DNA of 8,896 nucleotides from Bryobacteraceae bacterium (GTDB lineage: Bacteria > Acidobacteriota > Terriglobia > Bryobacterales > Bryobacteraceae): positions 1 through 8,896 of the forward strand of contig JASHQT010000365.1 in NCBI GenBank assembly GCA_030039005.1, read 5' to 3'. The notes beneath the pieces are model-generated. The model saw nothing but the letters and a program-made list of their open reading frames with translations. It had not been told where the DNA came from and ran no database searches. The position numbers and the translations under genes are program-made. Within the stretch, counting starts at the first letter, position 1; each line of letters begins with the position of its first letter. Positions 1 to 6,452 of this stretch are shown here, piece after piece.

Positions 1-198
1 CGGAGTACCGTAAATCGGCGGCAGCCAAATCCGAGTAGTTCCGATTCTCCGCTTGCAGATTCCCTCAGCGCTTTACTAACCTTCACTTACCTCGGGAACC
101 CCTCCAGTAACTCGATCTAAGTCGACGCGCGAAGCCTCGCGGCCTGCACCAGCAAAATCGGGTTGAGACAAGCGGCGTCCTTCCGCTACTTCCCTGGC
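1..198. other. non-coding leader, no gene recognised
   Basis: I see no convincing gene in this stretch. Its base composition is lower in GC than the coding regions that follow. A short hairpin (CGCGA, loop AGCC, TCGCG) lies at 128-141. No promoter with both a good -35 and a good -10 box is visible, although one for the ORF6N gene should lie here. A - strand frame opening with GTG at 86 and running off the left edge is too short to judge. Confidence 0.5.
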
Positions 199-747
199 AT
201 GCCGCCTAAACCCAAGCTGGTCCGTTCATCCGTCATTCGTGCGTCGTCCATCGAGCGGCGCATCTACTTTGTCCGCGGCCAAAAAGTCATGACCGACACG
301 GATCTCGCCGCGCTCTACCGCGTGCCAACAGGCGCATTTAACCAGGCCGTCCGCCGCAATATCCAGCGTTTTCCCGCGGATTTCATGTTCCAACTCACAG
401 CCGAAGAGACGGAAAACTTGAGATCACAATCTGTGATCTCAAGTTGGGGCGGGCGCCGATATCTGCCATTCGTCTTCACCGAGCAGGGCGTCGCCATGCT
501 GTCCAGCGTGCTGAAAAGCGATCGTGCGATCCAGGTGAACATCGCGATCATGCGCGCCTTCGTGAAGCTGCGCGAGATCCTGGACACGCATCGCGATCTG
601 GCGCAGCGCCTCGAAGAACTGGAATCGAAGTATCAACGCCACGACGGCCAGATTCGGGATGTCTTCAACGCTATCCGCGCCCTGCTCGCGGCTCAGCCCG
701 CCAAGCGCCCCATCGGGTTCCGCGTCCAGCCCCCTCAGCCGAAGTGA
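199..747 (+). CDS. ORF6N domain-containing DNA-binding protein
   Basis: This is a 182-residue ORF6N-family protein. The ORF6N domain occurs in phage antirepressor-like proteins and in many stand-alone bacterial genes, where it is thought to bind DNA; the cellular target is unknown. The domain spans about residues 17-105. It shows the family signatures: an I-x-x-IYxVRGQKVM-like start with TDTDLAALY (32-40), FNQAVRRN-x-x-RFP (47-59), DFMFQLT (61-67), NLRSQ (73-77), WGGRRYLP (83-90) and FTEQGVAMLSSVL (93-105). After it come IMRAFVKLRE (117-126), a predicted coiled coil (about 127-165) and the family-typical tail RPIGFRV. The ATG at 199 is preferred because the family begins close to this point. 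A TTG at 163 would add 12 residues with no family match, and neither start has a clear ribosome binding site. Codons at 415-445 are unusual and form a perfect inverted repeat. The gene is complete and intact, and no integrase or other phage gene is nearby. Confidence 0.88.
   Translation: MPPKPKLVRSSVIRASSIERRIYFVRGQKVMTDTDLAALYRVPTGAFNQAVRRNIQRFPADFMFQLTAEETENLRSQSVISSWGGRRYLPFVFTEQGVAMLSSVLKSDRAIQVNIAIMRAFVKLREILDTHRDLAQRLEELESKYQRHDGQIRDVFNAIRALLAAQPAKRPIGFRVQPPQPK
415..445. repeat. perfect inverted repeat, 14-bp arms, inside ORF6N gene
   Basis: The left arm AACTTGAGATCACA (415-428) and right arm TGTGATCTCAAGTT (432-445) are exact reverse complements around a 3-base centre, ATC. The repeat encodes residues 73-82 (NLRSQSVISS) and the first base of the next codon. 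It uses TTG, AGA, TCA, CAA, TCT, TCA and AGT, codons that are uncommon in the GC-rich surroundings. It could act as an operator-like DNA site or as an RNA hairpin; the sequence alone does not decide. Confidence 0.85.
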
Positions 748-788
748 GAGAAGTTTCCGGGAACGCGCACCTTTTATCGAACGAAGTT

Positions 789-2834
789 ATGCCGTTTCGA
801 ATCGCAGCCGCGTACGCCGTCGCCGTGGTGTCCTTGCAGGCTCAGTCTTCGATTGCTCCATCCACCGATCCCGCCTACTCCGCGCTGGACCGTGCCTATC
901 TCGCGCTGCACGACAAGAACTACGACACAGCGATCGCGGCCTTCGAGCAAGCCATCGCAGTGGCGCCGGATCGCGCGTCCGTGCGCAAGGATCTCGCGTA
1001 CACGCTGCTCAAAGTGGGAGAGAACGAGGGGGCGCGGGAGCAATTCGGCGAAGCGATGCGGCTGGACCCGGCCGACCAGCACGTGGCTCTTGAATACGCG
1101 TTCTTGTGCTACGAGACCAAGCAGCAGGCATTGGCGCGGCGCATTTTCGACCACCTTCGCCAAACCGGCGACGCGGAGTCCCGCAAAACCGCCGCGCAGG
1201 CGTTTGAAAATATCGACCGGCCGCTCGCCGCGGGCATCGCGCGCTGGCAAAAGGCGCTCGAAGCCGATCCCGGCAACTTCGGCGCGCACCAGGAGCTCGC
1301 CACCTTGGCCGAACAACGCGATCAGCTCTCGCTCGCCGCTGAACATTACGAAGCGGCCTGGAAGCTGCGTCCGGCCGAGCGTTCGCTCATGCTCGACATC
1401 GGGCGCGTCTGGAAGCTCCAGGGACGCGACGAAGACGCATTTATTCTGCTGCTGGCGGCTTCGCGCGGCAAGCCTCCGCGAGTGGCCGAACAGGCGCGGG
1501 CCCTGCTTCCGGATCGCTATCCGTACGTCTATGAATTTGAGAAGGCCCTCGCACTCGACGCCAACAATTTCGACTTGCGCCGCGAATACGCTTATCTGTT
1601 GCTGGCGATGGGCAAGAGCAGTGATGCCGAACGCGAGTTTCGCGAGCTCCACAAGGTGGACCCGGGCGATCTGCTCACTTCCGCGCAGCTCGGATTCCTG
1701 CTGCTGAATCGTGGGGATTCCGCCGCCGCCAAACCGCTGCTCGACCAAGTGCTGAACGGAGATGACGAGGAGCTTGCCGACCGCGTGCGCGTGGCGCTCA
1801 AGCTTCCGCAGAAACTCAGCCGGCGCGAGAGTTCGGCGCAGCAAACTTCCGACGAGGCTAAGGCACTGGCCGACAAGAGTATGAAGGCCGGCTATATGAA
1901 GGACGCTCTGAAATACCTCACCATCGCGCAGGAAAACGACCCCATCGATTTTGCGACCATGTTGAAGCTGGGCTGGGTCTACAACGTCCTGCATGACGAC
2001 CGCGACGCCGTCAAGTGGTTTCACATGGCCAGCCAGAGTTCGGATCCCGCCATTTCGAGCGAAGCCGGCAAGGCTTATCACAACCTCGCGCCACAGTTCC
2101 AGCGCTTCCTCACCACCATGTGGATCTTTCCCATGTTCTCCACCCGTTGGCATGACGTTTTCGGTTACGGCCAGATCAAAACCGAAATGAAGCTTGGACG
2201 CTTGCCGATTCGCCCCTATGTTTCCGTGCGCTTGGACGGCGATGTTCGCGGGACCATCGGGCCCGTGTACGGCAGTACGCTGCCGCAATACCTTTCCGAG
2301 AGCTCCTTCATCTTCGGCGTGGGCATGGCCATGCTTCCCTGGCGCGGCATTACGGGTTGGTTCGAAGCTGGAGAATCCGTCAATTATCTTCCCAGCCGCA
2401 CCAACGAGGGCGCCATGATCCCGGATTATCGCGGCGGAGTTTCGTACGCCAAAGGATTCGGGCATCTGATGAACAGCTCGAAGGGGCTGTACTTGGAAAC
2501 CAACGACGACGCGGTGTTCGTCAGCCGCTTTCAAGACGACATGATTTACTATTCGCAAAACAGGTCCGGCTATACGTTCGCCACTCGCGAAGGCTTCGGC
2601 GGACTTCAACCTCAAATCTATTGGAATGCCAACGTGAACGCGGACCGCTTGCATGAATATTGGGCCAACACGGTGGAAACCGGCCCCGGGTTGCGCTTTC
2701 GTTTTCGCGATTTCCCGCGCGCCCTGTTTTCCGTGAACTTCGTGCGCGGCGCCTACACGATCAATCTCGATAATCCTCGCCGCCCGAATTATTTTGACCT
2801 GCGAGTGGGGCTCTGGTATGCGTTTACACGTTAA
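789..2834 (+). CDS. exported TPR protein with probable C-terminal outer-membrane barrel
   Basis: This 681-residue protein has a Sec signal peptide (residues 1 to about 18, ending SLQA before QSS). A long tetratricopeptide-repeat region follows (about 27-420). Clear repeat units lie at 29-96 (AxxxFEQAIAVAPD, AREQFGEAMRLDPAD), about 168-220, 244-322 and 355-416. The last 235 residues (about 442-681) lack TPR character. They are rich in alternating aromatic and polar strands with glycines and end in YFDLRVGLWYAFTR, as expected of an outer-membrane beta barrel. The layout, periplasmic TPRs followed by a barrel, matches the export porins PgaA, BcsC and PelB in form, though I cannot confirm homology. 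The ATG at 789 is chosen because a signal peptide starts there; the frame is open back to 444, but that part overlaps the ORF6N gene and is not protein-like. The stop overlaps the next gene by 17 bases, so the two are probably translated together. No good ribosome binding site precedes the start. Confidence 0.82.
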   Translation: MPFRIAAAYAVAVVSLQAQSSIAPSTDPAYSALDRAYLALHDKNYDTAIAAFEQAIAVAPDRASVRKDLAYTLLKVGENEGAREQFGEAMRLDPADQHVALEYAFLCYETKQQALARRIFDHLRQTGDAESRKTAAQAFENIDRPLAAGIARWQKALEADPGNFGAHQELATLAEQRDQLSLAAEHYEAAWKLRPAERSLMLDIGRVWKLQGRDEDAFILLLAASRGKPPRVAEQARALLPDRYPYVYEFEKALALDANNFDLRREYAYLLLAMGKSSDAEREFRELHKVDPGDLLTSAQLGFLLLNRGDSAAAKPLLDQVLNGDDEELADRVRVALKLPQKLSRRESSAQQTSDEAKALADKSMKAGYMKDALKYLTIAQENDPIDFATMLKLGWVYNVLHDDRDAVKWFHMASQSSDPAISSEAGKAYHNLAPQFQRFLTTMWIFPMFSTRWHDVFGYGQIKTEMKLGRLPIRPYVSVRLDGDVRGTIGPVYGSTLPQYLSESSFIFGVGMAMLPWRGITGWFEAGESVNYLPSRTNEGAMIPDYRGGVSYAKGFGHLMNSSKGLYLETNDDAVFVSRFQDDMIYYSQNRSGYTFATREGFGGLQPQIYWNANVNADRLHEYWANTVETGPGLRFRFRDFPRALFSVNFVRGAYTINLDNPRRPNYFDLRVGLWYAFTR

Positions 2835-4842
2835 ATCGGCCTGTCTGATCGCCCTCTGCGCCGGGTGTTTTCCCGCGGTTGCATTCACCTCCCCAACGTT
2901 CCGCTACCATATCGCCGGTGACGATCCCGGTCCGTGGCCGCAAATTTTCTCTTCCATTGGAATCGAGCGCGCGGCCGGCGGTCCGGCAAATCTCTTTGTC
3001 GTCCGCAACGTCGCCCCAGGATCCATTCCGCAATGGCTCGAGCGCATCGAGCGAGGCGGCATCGTGGTGCTGGAGGGCGCGGGCGAACTCGCGCGGGCGC
3101 TCGGCATCACACCGGGGGACCGGCGCGTGGTGGTGCGCAGCATCGTGGACCAGCACGCGCCCCAGCTCGGAATCGTGTGGGAATCGCCACTCGAAATTCT
3201 CGTGTTCGACCTGCCGAAAGGCGCGACGGTCATGGCCACCGAGCGCTGGGAGCATGCTCCGGTCGTTGTGGCCCTGCATCGCGGCTCCGGCGCCGTGCTG
3301 TGGCTCGCGGCCCCGCCAGGCAAGCTGGGCTACGAGCGCTTTCCATACCTGCTTCAGGCGCTGCGGGATCTGGGCATGAAGCCACCGTTTCAAAGCGAGC
3401 GGCTGTGGACTTTCTTCGACGGCGCTTACCGCTTGCGCGTGGACCTGGATTATCTTGCCGACCGCTGGCGCAAAGCCGGCATTGCCGCCTTACAGGTCGC
3501 CGGCTGGCACTATTACGAATCCAATCCTGAATCGGACGAATATCTGCGCCGGCTGATCGAAGCCTGCCATCGCAAAGCCATTCTCGTGTACGTGTGGCTC
3601 GAATTGCCGCACGTGAGCGAAAGGTTCTGGGACGATCATCCGGAGTGGCGTGAGAAGACCGCCATCCTGCAGGACGCGCAGCTCGATTGGCGCAAGCTCA
3701 TGAACCTGAACAATCCGGATTGCTACGCGGCGGTTTCCCAAGGGATCCAGCAGCTTATCTCGCGCTTCGATTGGGACGGCGTGAATCTGGCGGAGCTGTA
3801 CTTTGAGTCGCTCCTGGGCGCCGCCGACCCGGCGCGCTTTACGCCCATGAATCCCGACGTGCGCAACGAGTTTCGCCGCCTGCATGGCTTCGATCCGTTG
3901 GAACTGTTTCAAACCCCCCAGCCCGACGCAGCGCGGCTGCAGACGTTTCTCGACTACCGCGCCGATCTGGCGCGCCGCCAGCAGGAAAAATGGATCGGCG
4001 CGATCGAATCCTTGCGCTCCTCGAAGCCCGATCTGGATTTGGTCCTTACGCACGTGGACGATCGCTTCGATACGCGCATGCACAATCTAATTGGCGCGGA
4101 CGCCGCGCGCGTGCTCCCGCTGCTCGATCACCACGACTTCACGTTCCTCATCGAAGACCCGGCCACCATCTGGAATCTCGGCCCGCAGCGCTATCCGCAA
4201 ATCGCCTCGCGCTATCAGCCGCTGACGCAGCACACCGATCGCCTGGCGATCGACATCAATATCGTAGAGCGCTACCAGGATGTCTATCCGACCAAGCAAC
4301 AGACCGGCACGGAATTGTTCCAGCTTGTGCACTTGGCCGCGCAGTCCTTCCCGCGAGTGGCGCTGTACTTTGAGAACTCCATCCTCAAGCCCGATCTGCC
4401 GCTGCTGGCGTCGGCGGCCGCGAGCGTCGAAAAAGCGGATCAGAACGGATCGCGCCTGGTGATCGATTCGCGCCACGGCGTTGGCGTGCCCTGGCAAGGT
4501 CCGGCTTTGGTGAACGGACGCCCGTGGCCGGTTCGCAGCGACACCACGATTTGGCTTCCGGCGGGGCCAAACGTAGTGGAACCCGCGCCACAACTCGCCG
4601 CGGGATCGAAAGACACTCTTCGTATGCTCGATTTCAACGGCGAGCTGCGCTCGGCCAGCAGCGTTAGCGACGGCCTGCGCTTTACTTATGCGAGCAGTGC
4701 GCGGGCTCTGGCGCTGGTCAACAAACACCCGCGCAAATTCGAGCTCGACGGCGCGCCGGCAGATCCCAAGCTGGATGCCTCCGGTGTGGATTTTGTAATC
4801 ACGCTTCCGCGCGGCCAGCACGTAGTGCAAATGACGCCGTAG
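2818..4842 (+). CDS. exported GHL10-like TIM-barrel protein, putative glycoside hydrolase
   Basis: The protein has 674 residues with a signal peptide (1 to about 25, cleavage after PAVA). The cysteines at the end of its hydrophobic core do not make a proper lipobox. Residues about 27-190 form an alpha/beta domain with GGIVVLEGAGELARAL, reminiscent of beta-galactosidase-trimerisation or glutaminase-like folds. Residues about 195-530 look like a TIM barrel of the GHL10/DUF187 type: an alpha-helix plus ILVYVWLEL strand, then MNLNNPDCY, then ISRFDWDGVNLAELYFES. In the last motif D320, E326 and E330 are possible active-site residues. HVDDRFD (412-418) and FLIEDP (443-448) are further acidic clusters at strand ends. 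A beta-sandwich-like domain fills the C-terminus (about 545-674). Family members are thought to cleave polysaccharides; the substrate here is unknown. The ATG at 2818 lies inside the end of the TPR-barrel gene, which implies translational coupling and joint action at the cell envelope. PgaB or PelA hydrolase domains are the closest functional analogies. No deacetylase domain is seen. Confidence 0.72.
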   Translation: MRLHVKSACLIALCAGCFPAVAFTSPTFRYHIAGDDPGPWPQIFSSIGIERAAGGPANLFVVRNVAPGSIPQWLERIERGGIVVLEGAGELARALGITPGDRRVVVRSIVDQHAPQLGIVWESPLEILVFDLPKGATVMATERWEHAPVVVALHRGSGAVLWLAAPPGKLGYERFPYLLQALRDLGMKPPFQSERLWTFFDGAYRLRVDLDYLADRWRKAGIAALQVAGWHYYESNPESDEYLRRLIEACHRKAILVYVWLELPHVSERFWDDHPEWREKTAILQDAQLDWRKLMNLNNPDCYAAVSQGIQQLISRFDWDGVNLAELYFESLLGAADPARFTPMNPDVRNEFRRLHGFDPLELFQTPQPDAARLQTFLDYRADLARRQQEKWIGAIESLRSSKPDLDLVLTHVDDRFDTRMHNLIGADAARVLPLLDHHDFTFLIEDPATIWNLGPQRYPQIASRYQPLTQHTDRLAIDINIVERYQDVYPTKQQTGTELFQLVHLAAQSFPRVALYFENSILKPDLPLLASAAASVEKADQNGSRLVIDSRHGVGVPWQGPALVNGRPWPVRSDTTIWLPAGPNVVEPAPQLAAGSKDTLRMLDFNGELRSASSVSDGLRFTYASSARALALVNKHPRKFELDGAPADPKLDASGVDFVITLPRGQHVVQMTP

Positions 4843-4859
4843 CGGTTACCGGATGGTCG

Positions 4860-5948
4860 TTATCGAATGTTCATGGCATCGCGCCACTCCAATAGCGTGG
4901 AATCGGTCAACTCGCGCTCGCCCCAAAGCAGGTCCACTGTGCAAGGCACGGCCACCGGGATTCCATTCGCGCTCGCGGGCGTGAAGCGCCATTGACTCAC
5001 TACTCCTGTGGCTTCCGTGCCCCACACCGGCTCCGAGGCGTTCGCAACTCGAAAATTCACCGGCATGCCGCGTTCATCGATGTCGAAGGTGAGCCGCGCC
5101 GTAGCCAACCGGCCGATGGCTACCAACACCCGGCCTTCTTCCATCGCCTCGGGGCCGATTCCGGCCCCAATGGGATAAAGCGCCTTTTGAAAGACCGGAC
5201 GGGAGACGCCGGCCGGCGCTTGAAATCGCACCCCAATCAAATGCCAGAGTGATTGTTTGGAAGGCAGCCGGAAGTCGACGTGAATTTGCGTGACAGTTTT
5301 CATCCGCGGGTCCGGATTGACTGCCGGCCGGAATGACCACTGCTTGACGGCCTCGATGGCTTCCTCATCCAAGCCGAGCCCGACGGATTCGGCCACATGC
5401 AGGTCCTGCGCAAGCCCGGACTCATCGATTTCGGCAGCCAACACAACAGTGCCTTCCAGTTCCGCGATGCGCGCTTCATCGGTATATTCCGGTTCTGTTT
5501 TCTGGATTGGATCGCCGATGTCGCCCAGCAGCACATGCGGCGGCGGTGGAACGTAATTGCCTTGCAGGGTCTTTTGCAAATAGTTGTTGGCCTCGTCGAG
5601 CGCGCCGAAGGTGTTGTCACCGGTCTTCTGCGCCTGCTGGTATTCGGTCACCGCGCGATCCTGTTGACCGGTGGAATCGAAAATCCGACCAAGCTGGATG
5701 TGCGACCAAACTTCAGTCCACGGCGGCTGCAGATCGCCGTTTAATGCCTCGCGAAACTCGTTGGCGGCCGTTTGAAAATTGTTCTGCGACAGAGCGGTCT
5801 CTCCCTGCCGGTAGTGCGCGAGGGAGCCTCCGTATCTGGCTTCCGGACGGCGGTGCGCCGGACGCGGGGGATCGTCCTGGCTGACACCTGAAGTCAGGGG
5901 CACGCACAACAATCCCGCTGCACTCAGCGCTCTCATCCAGCCCGGCAT
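4860..5948 (-). CDS. exported protein with TPR-like repeats and two TonB C-terminal-type domains
   Basis: The 362-residue protein starts with a signal peptide or uncleaved anchor (about 5-22). Residues 40-130 carry TPR-like helices (HYRQGETALSQNNFQTAANEFREAL, then a second unit ending AVTEYQQAQKTG). A proline-rich link PPPP (134-137) leads to a TonB C-terminal domain at about 145-228. That domain has PEYTDEAR, GTVVLAAEIDESG and AIEAVKQWSFRPA, the canonical family pattern. A second, more divergent copy lies at about 275-345 (ARLTFDIDERGMPVNFRV, VVSQWRFTPA). TonB domains normally contact outer-membrane receptors. Stand-alone versions of this kind are frequent in Acidobacteriota, and their role is mostly unknown. 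The start at 5948 follows GGAGG (5952-5956) by only 3 bases; a second in-frame ATG four codons later is 15 bases from it. The gene ends 17 bases from the oppositely oriented hydrolase gene. It may be read through from the DUF5818-like gene upstream. Confidence 0.82.
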   Translation of the reverse strand: MPGWMRALSAAGLLCVPLTSGVSQDDPPRPAHRRPEARYGGSLAHYRQGETALSQNNFQTAANEFREALNGDLQPPWTEVWSHIQLGRIFDSTGQQDRAVTEYQQAQKTGDNTFGALDEANNYLQKTLQGNYVPPPPHVLLGDIGDPIQKTEPEYTDEARIAELEGTVVLAAEIDESGLAQDLHVAESVGLGLDEEAIEAVKQWSFRPAVNPDPRMKTVTQIHVDFRLPSKQSLWHLIGVRFQAPAGVSRPVFQKALYPIGAGIGPEAMEEGRVLVAIGRLATARLTFDIDERGMPVNFRVANASEPVWGTEATGVVSQWRFTPASANGIPVAVPCTVDLLWGERELTDSTLLEWRDAMNIR

Positions 5949-5951
5949 AGT

Positions 5952-5956
5952 CCTCC
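5952..5956 (-). promoter_or_regulatory. ribosome binding site GGAGG for the TonB-domain gene
   Basis: On the - strand GGAGG lies 3 bases before the ATG at 5948. The spacing is short but favours this start over the in-frame ATG at 5936. Confidence 0.55.
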
Positions 5957-5968
5957 GCCGATTTGGAC

Positions 5969-5988
5969 ACCGGGGCGCAAGCCCCGGT
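5969..5988. repeat. perfect 8-bp GC-rich hairpin with 4-base loop
   Basis: The arms ACCGGGGC (5969-5976) and GCCCCGGT (5981-5988) pair fully around GCAA (+ strand) or TTGC (- strand). It lies in the 82-base gap between the DUF5818-like and TonB-domain genes, 12 bases upstream of the latter's ribosome binding site. No T-tract follows on either strand, so it is not a classical intrinsic terminator. It may stabilise or separate the two messages, or be one copy of a dispersed intergenic repeat. Confidence 0.75.
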
Positions 5989-6030
5989 TCCCGCGCTAAA
6001 CACTAAATCGACCGGCTCGCGGTCGCGCTC

Positions 6031-6345
6031 TTACGACGCTTTGCTGATCTTCTTCACCGTGATCGTGTCGCCGTCAATCGTGCCGGTCACTTTCACGTTG
6101 TCGCCCGCGTACTTCGCCAGGCCAGGATTGTCTTGGTTGGCGATACTGTACACTTTATCGCCTACCACAACGACATACTTCGCGCCCTTCTTCACGCAGC
6201 CCGTCGTGCACGCCTTGGCGGGCTTACTGCCATGGCTCGCGCCGCACATGCTGTCGCTGATCGTGCCGGTCCAGCTTTGATCGGCGCCCAGAAGACCTAT
6301 GGCGCCAAATGCCAACGCTGCGGCCAAAGACAAGGTAAGTTTCAT
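6031..6345 (-). CDS. small secreted DUF5818-like protein
   Basis: The 104-residue precursor has a clear signal peptide (1-21, cleavage after GLLGA). The mature part begins WTGTISDSMCGASH and contains C34, H38, C46 and C50 (pattern C-x3-H, then C-x3-C). A compact all-beta tail follows (YVVVVGDKVYSIANQ, LAKYAGDNVKVTGTIDGDTITVKKI) that looks like a small OB- or SH3-like barrel. The combination strongly resembles the DUF5818 family of small secreted proteins, abundant in Acidobacteriota and of unknown function. The Cys/His set could bind a metal or form disulphides; this is inference. The start is well supported by AAGGAGG six bases upstream. The gene lies head to head with the PadR gene and just upstream of the TonB-domain gene on the same strand. 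Confidence 0.85.
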   Translation of the reverse strand: MKLTLSLAAALAFGAIGLLGADQSWTGTISDSMCGASHGSKPAKACTTGCVKKGAKYVVVVGDKVYSIANQDNPGLAKYAGDNVKVTGTIDGDTITVKKISKAS

Positions 6346-6351
6346 CGCGAA

Positions 6352-6358
6352 CCTCCTT
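6352..6358 (-). promoter_or_regulatory. strong ribosome binding site AAGGAGG
   Basis: AAGGAGG on the - strand sits 6 bases before the ATG at 6345 and fixes the start of the DUF5818-like gene. Confidence 0.85.
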
Positions 6359-6391
6359 GTGTATTATCCTCCATCCCAAAGCGCCCCGGAC

Positions 6392-6424
6392 AGGACTCAT
6401 TGACATGCCGCCCACATTAGTCCT
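6392..6424. promoter_or_regulatory. imperfect dyad over the padR promoter, candidate operator
   Basis: AGGACTCAT (6392-6400) and ATTAGTCCT (6416-6424) are reverse complements at 8 of 9 positions, separated by 15 bases. The dyad touches the -35 box and the first base of the -10 box of the promoter at 6400-6429, so a bound dimer would block it. Autoregulation by the PadR protein encoded directly downstream is the natural guess; this is not shown by the sequence. Confidence 0.4.
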
Positions 6425-6429
6425 ACACT
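6400..6429 (+). promoter_or_regulatory. sigma70-type promoter for padR and membrane-protein genes
   Basis: A perfect -35 box TTGACA (6400-6405) is followed after 18 bases by TACACT (6424-6429), which matches the -10 consensus at 4 of 6 positions. Transcription would begin near 6436, leaving a leader of about 17 bases before the PadR start. Confidence 0.6.
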
Positions 6430-6452
6430 GTTTGGGTAATGGGGTTTGAGTA

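Noticed and set aside
1..51. Broken inverted repeat at the left edge (CGGAG/CTCCG and ATCGG/CCGAT)
   Set aside because: The arms are only 5 bases each with a large asymmetric internal loop, which is expected by chance.
1..86. - strand frame from GTG at 86 running off the left edge
   Set aside because: Only 28 codons are visible, a stop lies directly before the GTG, and no family is recognisable, so it is no better than chance.
444..788. Upstream extension of the TPR frame to 444
   Set aside because: It overlaps the conserved ORF6N domain in another frame, encodes Arg/Pro-rich non-protein-like sequence, and would bury the signal peptide that starts at 789.
774..2888. 704-codon open frame on the - strand opposite the TPR gene
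   Set aside because: The + strand protein has a signal peptide, TPR motifs and coupling to the next gene. The antisense frame shows no domain-like pattern and is a by-product of GC-rich codon use.
3490..4083. 197-codon open frame on the - strand inside the hydrolase gene
   Set aside because: It lies opposite the conserved TIM-barrel core and has no start context or motifs.
4843..4859. Terminator between the convergent hydrolase and TonB-domain genes
   Set aside because: The 17-base gap holds only a 4-bp CGGT/ACCG dyad with no room for a loop and no T-tract.
6361..6368. GATAAT on the - strand as a -10 box for the DUF5818-like gene
   Set aside because: Transcription would begin inside the ribosome binding site, and no -35 box stands at the right distance.
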